NCBI GenBank assembly: GCA_030442035.1
Contig: JAUJEA010000014.1
Location: forward strand, 62,001 to 126,000
Source of the DNA: Splendidivirga corallicola
GTDB lineage: Bacteria > Bacteroidota > Bacteroidia > Cytophagales > Cyclobacteriaceae
DNA: 64,000 nt
Direction: 5' to 3'
Shown: positions 19,817 through 29,483 of the stretch, piece by piece
Numbering within the stretch: the first letter of the stretch is position 1
How the letters are laid out: every line of letters starts with the position of its first letter
The notes under the pieces: model-generated
The model's input: only the letters and a program-made list of their open reading frames with translations
Told to the model about the DNA's origin: nothing
Databases searched by the model: none
Program-made: the position numbers and the translations under genes

Positions 19817-20287
19817 CTATTTCTTTAAGAATATCTGGGTGTAATACAATTGGCCATCTTTGCTTTTAGCTGTGCCAATACCCGTTAAATTGTAATCACC
19901 CTCAATGTTTCGTTTGTGCCCCGGACTATTTAACCATCCATTTACCACGGAAGCTGCATCCGGATAACCATACGCCACATTCTCCGCCCAAGCATTTCCA
20001 CCAATCACGCTTTTAATGGCATCCACTCTTTCACTAAAACCATCGTGTCCAAAAGAAACACTTCCTGATGCCATGTCATTGCTATGAACCTGAGCCTGGT
20101 GAATAATATTGGACTCCAAACTCAATGGCCCTTTTCCAATACTTGCTCTGTATTCATTAATTAAGACTAAAATTTCATTCGATAAAGTCAACTCCGCTGA
20201 AGGAGTCACTTCATCACTGCTACAGGAAAACATCATGATCGCAGTAATGAATAAAATGATGAATCTTGAACTTGATCCCAATCTCAT
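19817..20287 (-). CDS. CAP-domain (SCP/PR1-like) lipoprotein
   Basis: A 156-residue lipoprotein with signal FIILFITAIMMFSC and lipobox Cys22, then a CAP domain from about residue 38: LINEYRASIGKGPLSL, HSNDMASGSVSFGHDGF, ENVAYGY and WLNSPGHKRNI are the successive family motifs, with the His of the SFGH segment and the last His as putative metal-binding positions. Bacterial CAP proteins are mostly uncharacterised surface or periplasmic proteins. Monocistronic, with its own terminator downstream. Confidence 0.88.
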   Translation of the reverse strand: MRLGSSSRFIILFITAIMMFSCSSDEVTPSAELTLSNEILVLINEYRASIGKGPLSLESNIIHQAQVHSNDMASGSVSFGHDGFSERVDAIKSVIGGNAWAENVAYGYPDAASVVNGWLNSPGHKRNIEGDYNLTGIGTAKSKDGQLYYTQIFLKK

Positions 20288-20498
20288 GGAACTTGCTTTG
20301 GTTGTACATGAATATGAATAGAAACGCTATTGTAACCATCATTATGTATATCAAATCAAATAAATTATTACCATGATTTTTCTAAGAAAAAATTGGCCTA
20401 TAAGCCAAAAAAGTACGAAATATGATAGAAATGGAAGGTTGATTTAGAATTTCTTGCCTCTTTTCATACTTTTAAACAATAGTAAATTTTGACAAAAG

Positions 20499-21485
20499 AT
20501 GATCGAAGTATCTGGGGTTACGAAAGCATATGGAGATAAAAATGTAGTCAATAATATCTCCTTTAAAGTGGAAGAAGGGGAAACTCTGGTGCTGCTTGGA
20601 ACAAGTGGATGTGGGAAGACCACCACCCTTAAAATGTTGAATAGCCTCATTGAGCCCACTAATGGTGTGGTGAAAATCGATAAGAAGGACATTACTTCTG
20701 AGGACCCGACACAACTGAGGAGGAAAATTGGTTATGTAATACAGGATATTGGGCTTTTCCCTCATTATACTGTAGAACAAAACATTGCTGTTGTTCCGAG
20801 ATTACTAAAATGGGACAAGGCTCAAATTAAAAAAAGATCGGAAGAGCTCCTGGAGGTATTGGGATTATCATCTTCCTGGATGAAACGTTTTCCGAATGAA
20901 CTTAGCGGAGGACAACAACAACGTGTTGGGATCGCTCGTGCCCTGATCGCTGATCCTCCGGTGATTTTAATGGATGAACCTTTTGGCGCTCTGGATCCCA
21001 TCACGCGTAAACAGATCCGGGACGAATTTAAAAACATCGAAGCATTTATAAGCAAGACCATTGTGCTGGTTACACATGATGTCGTTGAGGCAGTGGAATT
21101 GGGAGATAAAATATGCCTTTTGCATGATGGAGCGATCGTTCAAATGGGAACACCAAAGGATCTGATCTTTTCACCGAAAAATGATTTTGTGAAAAGGTTT
21201 TTTGACAATCAGCGCTTTATGATAGAATTGATGGTCATGACTTTGGAAGATATGATCCCGGTTCTGGAAAGCAGGAATGACCAAAAGCCGGAGAAACTTC
21301 AGTTCACTAAAGAAACCAGTTTGTTCAATGCGTTGGAATGTGTTGAAGAAAGTGTTGAAAATGATATTGCAATAGAAATAGTCAATGAAAATAAAAAGCC
21401 CATGATTTCCACAGATCGAGAAGCATTGCTAAGGGCTTTTTATGGAACAAAAGATATTCTCAGTAAAAACAGGGCAACAGCATGA
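20499..21485 (+). CDS. opuCA: Glycine betaine/carnitine/choline-type ABC transporter ATPase
   Basis: A 328-residue ATPase of the OpuCA/ProV group that energises compatible-solute import. Walker A is [10 protein letters not shown] (34-43), the signature is LSGGQQQRV, Walker B is [13 protein letters not shown], and the switch His is in VTHDV. The C-terminal 90 residues have weak similarity to the CBS tail of OpuCA but are degenerate. Its stop overlaps the ATG of the permease gene by four bases (ATGA), showing translational coupling. The substrate class is inferred from the partner's binding domain. Confidence 0.88.
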   Translation: MIEVSGVTKAYGDKNVVNNISFKVEEGETLVLLGTSGCGKTTTLKMLNSLIEPTNGVVKIDKKDITSEDPTQLRRKIGYVIQDIGLFPHYTVEQNIAVVPRLLKWDKAQIKKRSEELLEVLGLSSSWMKRFPNELSGGQQQRVGIARALIADPPVILMDEPFGALDPITRKQIRDEFKNIEAFISKTIVLVTHDVVEAVELGDKICLLHDGAIVQMGTPKDLIFSPKNDFVKRFFDNQRFMIELMVMTLEDMIPVLESRNDQKPEKLQFTKETSLFNALECVEESVENDIAIEIVNENKKPMISTDREALLRAFYGTKDILSKNRATA

Positions 21486-23053
21486 TAGATTCTTTACGAG
21501 GTGTTATTGCATTTATGATAGATAACCAGGAAGAGATCTGGAAACAAACCCTGGAGCATCTTTGGATCACTGTGGTGGCTTTAGGTGTTGCAGTGATAGT
21601 TGGCTTATTACTTGGCGTGATTATATCAAGATACGAAAGGCTTGCCGGACCTGTAATTGGTACCGTAGGTATTTTTCAGATCATTCCAAGCATTGCCCTG
21701 CTCGGATTTATGATTCCCTTTTTGGGAATAGGTGTTGTTCCGGCAATTGTTGCTTTGTTCTTATATGGTCTATTGCCTATTGTAAGAAATACTTTTACAG
21801 GCATTAATTCGGTGAAACCATCCATTAAAGAGGCGGCCAGGGGAATGGGTATGTCAAATACTCAAATTCTAACCAGAGTTGAGCTACCCTTGGCCATGCC
21901 AGTCATATTTGCAGGAATTAGAACGGCTTTTGTTATCAATGTGGGTGTTGCCACATTATGCGCACTAATTGCAGCCGGGGGTCTGGGTGAATTTATATTT
22001 CGTGGGATTGCCCTGAATAATGTGAATATGATCTTTGCCGGAGCCATTCCTGCCGCCATATTGGCCATATTCTTTGATGCTCTTTTAGGTACCATTCAGA
22101 AATACATCAAACAACTGATCAAACCGGTTTTGATCACTGTGATTTTGGGTATTTTTATCATAGTTCCTTATTTCTTTGTACAATCAATGGCTGAAAGGTC
22201 CTTCAGAGGAGGCTTCCCCTCGGAATTTATGCAAAGGGCCGATGGTTATGAGGGTTTGGAAAAATTGTACAACCTCGATATGGAAACTGTAGAGTTGGAA
22301 ATAGGCCTGATGTATCAGGCGGTAAAAAATAAAGATGTCGATGTGATCAGTGGATTTTCAACTGATGGCCGGATCAAAGCCTACAATTTAAGAAACCTCA
22401 TTGATGACAAGCATTATTTCCCACCCTACTACGCCGCACCCATGGTTCGAGGAGCAACCTTGCGAAAGTATCCAGAGCTCAATGAGGTTTTTGAAAGGAT
22501 TGCCGGGAAAATTTCGGATGAGCAAATGGCTAAAATGAATTATGAGGTTGATCAGAACAAAAAAGCACCGAAAGCTGTGGCAAAGGCTTATCTCAATGAA
22601 ATTGGTTTAAAAACGGATGTTCAACTAGATGGCGATCCTGTTATCGTAGTAGGATCAAAGAATTTCACTGAGAACTTCATTTTGGCTGAGATGTTTGCCT
22701 ATCTGATTGAGAATTATGCGAACCTGAAGGTAGAACTTAAATTAGGATTTGGTGGAACTAAACTCAACATCGATGCTCTGGCAAATGGTGATATTGATCT
22801 ATATCCGGAATACACGGGGACCGGCTTATTGGTTCTTATCAATCCCAGGGAGGAAATAAGGAAATCAATCATTGATGATAAGGATAAAGTCTATGATTTT
22901 GTAAAAGAGGAGTCCAGGAAGCAATATGATTTTGAATGGTTACAGCCGCTTGGTTTCAACAATACATTTGCTTTAATGATGAGGGAAGAGCATGCCAGGC
23001 AATTGAACATTCAAAGCATATCCGATCTGAGCAAATACCTGGAAAACTTATGA
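21482..23053 (+). CDS. Betaine-type ABC permease fused to a (circularly permuted) substrate-binding domain
   Basis: A 523-residue fusion. Residues 20-210 are an OpuCB-like permease with five to six spans and the EAA loop (EAARGMGMS, 118-126). A further span (about 215-234) leads to the outside-facing binding domain. In OpuCC/ProX-like proteins the order is GSKNFTE..., YTGTG..., LGFNNTYAL..., SDL..., then FEF...DG, FPPY, PELN, ISDE. Here the second half comes first (FPSEFMQRADG at about 245-254, FPPYYAAP 313-320, PELN 331-334, ISDEQM 344-349) and the first half follows (GSKNFTENF 391-399, YTGTG 444-448, LGFNNTFAL 490-498, SDLSKYL 514-520), ending the protein. Import of betaine or a related quaternary amine is the likely role. 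Confidence 0.88.
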   Translation: MIDSLRGVIAFMIDNQEEIWKQTLEHLWITVVALGVAVIVGLLLGVIISRYERLAGPVIGTVGIFQIIPSIALLGFMIPFLGIGVVPAIVALFLYGLLPIVRNTFTGINSVKPSIKEAARGMGMSNTQILTRVELPLAMPVIFAGIRTAFVINVGVATLCALIAAGGLGEFIFRGIALNNVNMIFAGAIPAAILAIFFDALLGTIQKYIKQLIKPVLITVILGIFIIVPYFFVQSMAERSFRGGFPSEFMQRADGYEGLEKLYNLDMETVELEIGLMYQAVKNKDVDVISGFSTDGRIKAYNLRNLIDDKHYFPPYYAAPMVRGATLRKYPELNEVFERIAGKISDEQMAKMNYEVDQNKKAPKAVAKAYLNEIGLKTDVQLDGDPVIVVGSKNFTENFILAEMFAYLIENYANLKVELKLGFGGTKLNIDALANGDIDLYPEYTGTGLLVLINPREEIRKSIIDDKDKVYDFVKEESRKQYDFEWLQPLGFNNTFALMMREEHARQLNIQSISDLSKYLENL

Positions 23054-23075
23054 TCAATGAATAGTCTTCCAGGTA

Positions 23076-24497
23076 TTAGTTTTTGTCCTTTGGGGCATGT
23101 ATGACCGTTTTTTCAAAAATAGCTTCAATAATATTATTAGCAGCTTCGCGTCCGTCCAGTGCTGCATTTACGGCCAAATCGGCACCCCTCACTCCATCAC
23201 CTCCGGCAAACACCATAGGCTTTGATGTTTGACCCTTTTCATCTACTATGATGGCGTTCCATTCATTGGTTTCAATGCCATTCTCTTCCAAGAAGCTTAA
23301 TTTTTCATTATTGAAACCCAATGCCAGAATTACAATGTCTGCATAAAAAGATTCCTCAGAACCTTCTACCTCCCTCATTTTTCTTCTACCATCTTCATCG
23401 GGATCAGTCAGTTCAGTATCAATAAACTTCATTCCACGGACTATATCATGTTGATCCAGGATAAATCCTTTAGGGCTTTTTTGAAATAAGAATTCAACAC
23501 CTTCTGCTTTAGCAGCCTCTACTTCTTTCTGACTGCCAGGCATATTAGCTTCATCCCTTCTATAAAAACATTTTACACTGCTCGCTTTTTCTCTGACGGC
23601 CGTTCTAACACAATCCATTGCCGTATCCCCACCACCAACAATCATCACCTTTTTGCCTTGAACACTGTAGTGTTTGTCATAATCCTTATCAAAATGTTTC
23701 TTTTGGATATTGGTCAGGAATGGTGCTGCCAGATAAACACTTTCGCTATTGTATCCTTTATAACTTAGTATTTTGCCTTCCGTGGCTCCAATACCAAGGA
23801 AAACTGCATCATGCTCATTACAAAGATGCTCAAAGGAAACATCTTCACCGATTCTGGTATTCAAATGAAGTTCCATCCCTGCGGCAGTCATTAGATCAAC
23901 TCTTCTTTTAACGGCCTCCTTTTCCAGTTTAAAACCTGGAATACCGTAGGTTAATAAACCACCCGGCTCATCCGCCTGCTCATAAATAACAGGTTTTACA
24001 CCGGCTCTTAAAAGGAAATTGGCACACGAAAGTCCAGCAGGACCGGAACCAATAATAGCAACACTTTTATCCGAATCGGCTGCATTTTGGAAATCCAGTG
24101 AGAAGCCTTTCTCCAAACCACGTTCCGTAATAGAGACTTCAATAGAACCGATGGTAATTGCTCCATGACCATCATTGAGCGTACAGGCACCTTCACATAA
24201 TCTGTTGTGAGGACAAATCCTACCCAGTATTTCAGGAAAGGGTGATGTTTCGTTGGATATTTCGAAGGCAAGTTCCAAATCCTTTTCAGCTATGAACCTT
24301 AGCCATTGGGGTATATTATTACTTAACGGACAACCTGTTGAACTACAATAAGGATTCCCGCATTGTATACATCGGCTAGCCTGGGAAGCAGCATCCTCCT
24401 CCTGATAAACCTCATAGATCTCCTCAAAATTTTCAACGCGTTCGTTGCTCGGTTTTACTACCGGATCTATCCGCTCTATTTTGGTAAATTCGTACAT
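23076..24497 (-). CDS. gltD: Glutamate synthase small (beta) subunit
   Basis: A 473-residue NADPH-oxidising flavoprotein that supplies electrons to GltB for glutamate formation from glutamine and 2-oxoglutarate. N-terminal 4Fe-4S motif CIQCGNPYCSSTGCP plus ICPHNRLCEGAC; FAD motif AIIGSGPAGLSCANFL; NADPH motif MIVGGGDTAMDCVR; terminal FAD-binding segment VFAGGDGVRGADLAV. Encoded 106 bases after gltB on the same strand, so a gltBD operon. Length is usual for the family. Confidence 0.96.
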   Translation of the reverse strand: MYEFTKIERIDPVVKPSNERVENFEEIYEVYQEEDAASQASRCIQCGNPYCSSTGCPLSNNIPQWLRFIAEKDLELAFEISNETSPFPEILGRICPHNRLCEGACTLNDGHGAITIGSIEVSITERGLEKGFSLDFQNAADSDKSVAIIGSGPAGLSCANFLLRAGVKPVIYEQADEPGGLLTYGIPGFKLEKEAVKRRVDLMTAAGMELHLNTRIGEDVSFEHLCNEHDAVFLGIGATEGKILSYKGYNSESVYLAAPFLTNIQKKHFDKDYDKHYSVQGKKVMIVGGGDTAMDCVRTAVREKASSVKCFYRRDEANMPGSQKEVEAAKAEGVEFLFQKSPKGFILDQHDIVRGMKFIDTELTDPDEDGRRKMREVEGSEESFYADIVILALGFNNEKLSFLEENGIETNEWNAIIVDEKGQTSKPMVFAGGDGVRGADLAVNAALDGREAANNIIEAIFEKTVIHAPKDKN

Positions 24498-24603
24498 TGA
24501 TCAAAGTGTTGAAGTATTGAAGTATTAATGTTTGTTGCAATATCAATAACAACTTCCTTTATTTTACTTCAATTACTCATTTTTCATTACTAATTACAAA
24601 TTA

Positions 24604-27600
24604 TCAATTCCCCTCAATCGGGTTCAAAGGCGACTTCATGTCCTTTGATGTTACCATCCAGAAATAATGTGACTCTTCTCTGAAGTGGTCCAAGATGTTC
24701 TTGGCTGTTAAAGATCCGGTTCGTCTGTGAAAACTCTCCAGGATCTTTCTCAAATAATACCTGGCTTCATCTGCCTCGTCAACATCAATCCTTTCGGCCT
24801 TGATCAGCTCCTGATTCATTCTGTCAGTGAAACACATACGTTTATCATAGACAAAGGCAACACCTCCTGTCATTCCTGCGCCAAAATTCTTTCCGGTCGG
24901 CCCAAGAATAACAACCGTACCACCCGTCATGTATTCACATGGGTGATCGCCTGTTCCCTCAACCACTGCCAGTGCACCGGAATTTCTTACCGCAAACCGC
25001 TCACCAACTTCGCCGGATACAAACAATTTGCCTCCTGTTGCTCCATACAGACAGGTATTACCGGCCAGACTATATTTCTTATGAGGATCCTTTGCAGTAA
25101 TAATGATATGTCCCCCTCTCATTCCTTTTCCAACATAATCATTAGCTGTTCCTTTAAGGTGCAAAAGCGTTCCATTACTTAAAAAAGTGCCGAAAGATTG
25201 ACCCGCGTTACCTTCCAGGTTAATCTTGAGAGTTTCTTTGGGTAATGCATCATCTCCATACCTCTCGGCTATTACCCCGCTGATCAGTGCTCCGAAGCTA
25301 CGATTGGTATTTCGTATTTTCTTACTGATCTCAATACTACTTTTACTTTCAATAGCTGGTGTGATTTCCTTTAAAATTTTCTTTTCGTAGTCATTTGTGT
25401 CAAAGGGAGGATTAGTTTCCTTCTGACGTGTATTGATACCATCAAGATTTGTTAGGATTTCACTAAAGTCAAACTTTTCGGCAAATTCGTGATCGACCAC
25501 CTTTAACAGGTGGGTTTGTCCTATAATATCTTCAAGTTTTTCATAACCTAATGAGGCGAGAATCTCTCTTACCTCCTCAGCCACAAAGGTGAGGTAATTG
25601 ATTATTCCCTGAACCGTACCAACATAATGTTCTCTAAGGCTCTTATCCTGGGTGGCGATACCTACACTGCATTTATTTAAATGGCAAACGCGAAGTATTT
25701 TACAGCCTACAGTAGAAAGCAGTACGGTTCCAAAAGCATAACTTTCAGCACCAAGTATGGCAGCTTTAACTACATCCAACCCTGTTTTAAGGCCTCCATC
25801 CGTTTGTAATTCAACCGCGTCTCGCAGTTGATTGGCTTTCAGTGCATTGTGCGCTTCGCTGAGGCCTGTCTCCCATGGATTGCCAGCAAATTTTATTGAT
25901 CCCAGCTGAGCTGCTCCAGTTCCTCCATCTGCGCCTGAGATGATAATTTTATCTGCATATGCTTTTGCCACACCAACAGCAATCGTTCCAACGCCAACCG
26001 ATGAAACCAGTTTTACACTGATAGTAGCATTTGGGTTAATTTGCTTAAGGTCGAAGATTAGCTGAGCCAGATCTTCAATCGAGTAAATATCATGGTGTGG
26101 CGGGGGCGAGATCAATGTTACCCCGGGATTTGTACATCTGAGTGATGCAATGAGCGGGGAAACCTTGGAACCAGGTAATTGTCCTCCTTCGCCCGGTTTT
26201 GCACCTTGAGCGACTTTTATTTGTATTTCTTCAGCATTTCTCAGGTAAGCTGGTGTAACCCCGAATCTTCCGGACGCCACCTGTTTGATTTTAGAATTCT
26301 TTATGGTTCCAAATCGGGCTACATCTTCACCTCCTTCTCCGGAATTTGACATACCACCAATGGTATTCATCGCTTCTGCAACGGCTTCATGAGCTTCCGG
26401 AGAAATAGAACCAAGGCTCATGGCTGCCGAAGAGAACCTCTTCATAATGTTTTCAGAGGGTTCGACTTTGCTAAGATTGACAGGGCTTTTAGGAGAAACC
26501 AGTTCAAAAAAGTCACGGATCATTCTAAATCCTCTGTTATTGATGCGATCTCTGATGGAAACATAATCGCTTTCCCGACCTGTTTGTACGAATTTGTGGA
26601 TGGATTTCAGGACATCGGGGGCAAAGTCGTGGTATTCTCCCTGGTCCATATATTTGTAAAAACTGCCTACTTCCAATGCGTAGCGTTTTTTGACCAAGAG
26701 ATGTTTAAAGGCATTTTTATGGTACCTGGTAATTCTTTCCTCGATGTCCGTATAATTGAGTCCGGAAAGCAATGGGTATGAGCCGGGAAAACAATCTTTT
26801 ACAATATCCTTATGAAGCCCAATGGTGTCAAAAAGCGCGGAGTTGCAATAACTATTCATGGTGGAAATACCCATTTTTGACATGATTTTCAATAGGCCGC
26901 CATTGATAGCACTCATCAAATGATTAAAAGATTCTTTCTTTTCCTTTTGTGTAATAGAAGATTTGCGCTCCAGTAATTGCAGACTAGAAGCAAACAATAA
27001 ATAGGGATAAATGGCAGTTGCTCCGTTGGCAAGTAACACTGCGGCACTGTGTGAATCGTAAACTTCACCTGTGATTGCCACAATGTTTATTTTGCTGCGC
27101 AACTTTACCTTTTGAAGATGTGTATTGAGATAACCGACCACCATCGGCATTGGGATCAGTAAATGATCCGGATCAACACATCGATCATCAAGAATTACAA
27201 TTTTAATGTCTTCGTTGAGAATATCTTCAACAATGGCCTCAACCAATGATTGCAGTGATCGCTCAAGGTCATGCTGAAAACTTATTTTGAATGTCTTGCA
27301 CTCATAAGCCGGATCGTAAAGCTTAGCGCCTTTTGTTCCAAAGGATCTCAGTACATCCAGCTTTTCCCTGGATAAAATTGGATAGTTACTTCTCACCCGG
27401 TGGGCATTCATTTCGGTTTCCTTCAGAACGTTGTTCTTTGAACCAAAATTTACACTGGTAGACATCACCACCTTTTCTCTTAGCGGATCTATAGGTGGGT
27501 TCGTAACCTGGGCAAACTTTTGGCGGAAGAAATCCGTGAAGTTTCTTTGCACTTCACTGAAACAGGCCAGTGGTGTATCATCGCCCATGGAACCTGTTTC

Positions 27601-29022
27601 TTCCTTTCCGTTACAAAGCATGGGGCGAATGATATTCTCAAGTATTTCGTGGGTGTAGTTGTGATATCGCTGAAGATCTACAAGATTTTCATACCGGTAA
27701 TCACTGAAATTCTCAAAGTTCTTCTCAACGTGTTCCATTAAGTAGGCCTGGTTGTCATTCAGCCATTTACCGTAAGGTTGAGATTTCTTAATGTAATCGT
27801 TGATTTCTTTATTTTTAAATATGCTACCATATTTAAGATCAACAGCGATCATTTGGCCGCTTTTCAATTTGCCCTGCTCTTTGATCAGTTCATCATCGAG
27901 GTCAATAACTCCGAATTCACTGGTAATAAGGATCCGGTCATCTGTTGTGATGATATATTTGGCTGGCCTTAGCCCATTCCTGTCTAAAACACATGCCAGG
28001 TAACGACCATCCGTAATATTAATAGCTGCCGGACCATCCCAGGCCTCGAAATTACCGGAAGTATATTCATAGAATGCTCTCAACTTCGCATCGTTGTGAG
28101 GGGCATTTTCCCATGGAGCTGGTACCAAACTTCTCACAGCCTTGAAGAAATCAACACCATTATATAATAAAAATTCCAGGTAATTATCAACGGATGCGCT
28201 GTCGCTGCCTTCCAAATTGATAATGGGTAGCATTCTATCCAACTCTTCTTGAGAGAACACTTCGCTTTCGAGATTCTCCATATGCGAAACTGCATTGAAT
28301 CGATTGGATCTTATGGAATTAATTTCTCCATTATGGGCAGCCAGACGGAATGGTTGCGCCAGCGACCATCTGGGCAACGTGTTTGTTGAAAAGCGCTGAT
28401 GGAATAATGCAAAACTGATCTCAAAATCCTCATCCTGCAGATCAAGGTAAAACGCCTTCATTAAAGTAGGCATTACCAATCCTTTATAGGAAATTAGCTT
28501 ATCAGAGAAAGAGGCAACGTAAAAGTTATCTTTTTTAAGTTGGTGCCCAACTTCTTTTCTGGTGAGATATAGTAGTGCATCGAACCTCCTTTTGGCAACA
28601 GGAGAATTTGGTACGACAAAAGCATGATAAAGCAGTGGCAAACAAGATAAAGCCTGGGCGCCGAGATTATCTTTTTCAACTGGTATTTCTCTGAAAAAAA
28701 GTACTTTCAGATCATTATTTAAGCAGGTTTCCTTAAACACATCTAACTGCGCCTTGTCATTGGCAAAAATTACTGCCACTGCATACTTCTCAGGAAGATC
28801 AAATCCATTGAAAGTAGCGATTCGCGACATGAATTTTTTGGGCATTGAAAAAAGGAAACCGCACCCATCCCCACTTTTTTGATCTGCAGCAATCGCTCCC
28901 CTGTGAATCATCCTCTCCAATGCTTCCACTGCATCAAGGGTCATTTGCCTTGATGGCACATTTTTCACATTTGCTATCAGCCCGCAGCCACAATTGTCTT
29001 TAAAAGTAGTATATAGGTTCAT
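24604..29022 (-). CDS. gltB: Glutamate synthase large (alpha) subunit
   Basis: A 1472-residue enzyme. N-terminal class II glutaminase domain with the catalytic Cys in the segment KDNCGCGL (Cys11 in this translation, so a ten-residue propeptide is likely removed), a central domain, an FMN-binding synthase domain (about 780-1190) with the 3Fe-4S motif CHLNKCSVG near residue 1110, and a C-terminal GXGXG beta-helix (about 1200-1440). It makes two glutamates from glutamine and 2-oxoglutarate and forms an operon with gltD. Length is that of the bacterial large subunit. Confidence 0.97.
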   Translation of the reverse strand: MNLYTTFKDNCGCGLIANVKNVPSRQMTLDAVEALERMIHRGAIAADQKSGDGCGFLFSMPKKFMSRIATFNGFDLPEKYAVAVIFANDKAQLDVFKETCLNNDLKVLFFREIPVEKDNLGAQALSCLPLLYHAFVVPNSPVAKRRFDALLYLTRKEVGHQLKKDNFYVASFSDKLISYKGLVMPTLMKAFYLDLQDEDFEISFALFHQRFSTNTLPRWSLAQPFRLAAHNGEINSIRSNRFNAVSHMENLESEVFSQEELDRMLPIINLEGSDSASVDNYLEFLLYNGVDFFKAVRSLVPAPWENAPHNDAKLRAFYEYTSGNFEAWDGPAAINITDGRYLACVLDRNGLRPAKYIITTDDRILITSEFGVIDLDDELIKEQGKLKSGQMIAVDLKYGSIFKNKEINDYIKKSQPYGKWLNDNQAYLMEHVEKNFENFSDYRYENLVDLQRYHNYTHEILENIIRPMLCNGKEETGSMGDDTPLACFSEVQRNFTDFFRQKFAQVTNPPIDPLREKVVMSTSVNFGSKNNVLKETEMNAHRVRSNYPILSREKLDVLRSFGTKGAKLYDPAYECKTFKISFQHDLERSLQSLVEAIVEDILNEDIKIVILDDRCVDPDHLLIPMPMVVGYLNTHLQKVKLRSKINIVAITGEVYDSHSAAVLLANGATAIYPYLLFASSLQLLERKSSITQKEKKESFNHLMSAINGGLLKIMSKMGISTMNSYCNSALFDTIGLHKDIVKDCFPGSYPLLSGLNYTDIEERITRYHKNAFKHLLVKKRYALEVGSFYKYMDQGEYHDFAPDVLKSIHKFVQTGRESDYVSIRDRINNRGFRMIRDFFELVSPKSPVNLSKVEPSENIMKRFSSAAMSLGSISPEAHEAVAEAMNTIGGMSNSGEGGEDVARFGTIKNSKIKQVASGRFGVTPAYLRNAEEIQIKVAQGAKPGEGGQLPGSKVSPLIASLRCTNPGVTLISPPPHHDIYSIEDLAQLIFDLKQINPNATISVKLVSSVGVGTIAVGVAKAYADKIIISGADGGTGAAQLGSIKFAGNPWETGLSEAHNALKANQLRDAVELQTDGGLKTGLDVVKAAILGAESYAFGTVLLSTVGCKILRVCHLNKCSVGIATQDKSLREHYVGTVQGIINYLTFVAEEVREILASLGYEKLEDIIGQTHLLKVVDHEFAEKFDFSEILTNLDGINTRQKETNPPFDTNDYEKKILKEITPAIESKSSIEISKKIRNTNRSFGALISGVIAERYGDDALPKETLKINLEGNAGQSFGTFLSNGTLLHLKGTANDYVGKGMRGGHIIITAKDPHKKYSLAGNTCLYGATGGKLFVSGEVGERFAVRNSGALAVVEGTGDHPCEYMTGGTVVILGPTGKNFGAGMTGGVAFVYDKRMCFTDRMNQELIKAERIDVDEADEARYYLRKILESFHRRTGSLTAKNILDHFREESHYFWMVTSKDMKSPLNPIEGN

Positions 29023-29428
29023 TTAAGAAAGGGTATTAATGTTACAGAAATAGCCGTTCGCCCAGCGCGACGAGACGTTTAGCCCATCTGAATCTGATCA
29101 GGGAAAATTGATCAGTTTTTCAGTAACAGAATAACAAAATTACCATATTTTTAAATTTTATGAAACTTTCTGCCTGATATTTCAATATATCAAAATAAAA
29201 TTACGTAATTATTAATTAACTGACTGAATAATGAAAATGTGTTAAAATGATGGTGATTTCGGGTGGATATATTATGGAAATTGTAGCGTCCAAAATGATA
29301 ATCGCTTATTTTGAAAAATGGTGTCGATTATTTTTTGGATTTTTAAGTATGCTCTTGGTCAGGGAAATGAGGAAATATAATTAACCAAAAGTACAAGTAT
29401 GTTGCTCGGGATGATTATGGATTGTTTA
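29023..29428. other. Intergenic region upstream of gltB
   Basis: About 400 AT-rich bases before the terminator of the cysteine operon. It should contain the gltB promoter (leftward). The inverted pair TGATCAGGGAAAATTGATCA (29097-29116) is the only obvious symmetry close to gltB. No ORF or RNA gene seen. Confidence 0.35.
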
Positions 29429-29463
29429 AAAATAAAAAGGCCCACTATTCTTAATGAGCCCTT
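29429..29463 (-). terminator. Intrinsic terminator of the cysM-mec-cysO-moeZ operon
   Basis: Read leftward, arms AAGGGCTCA and TGGGCCTTT pair over nine bases with two G-U pairs around an eleven-base loop, followed by a T-rich tract. It begins about 20 bases after the moeZ-like stop codon. Confidence 0.7.
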
Positions 29464-29483
29464 AAACTGATGAAAATTACTGC

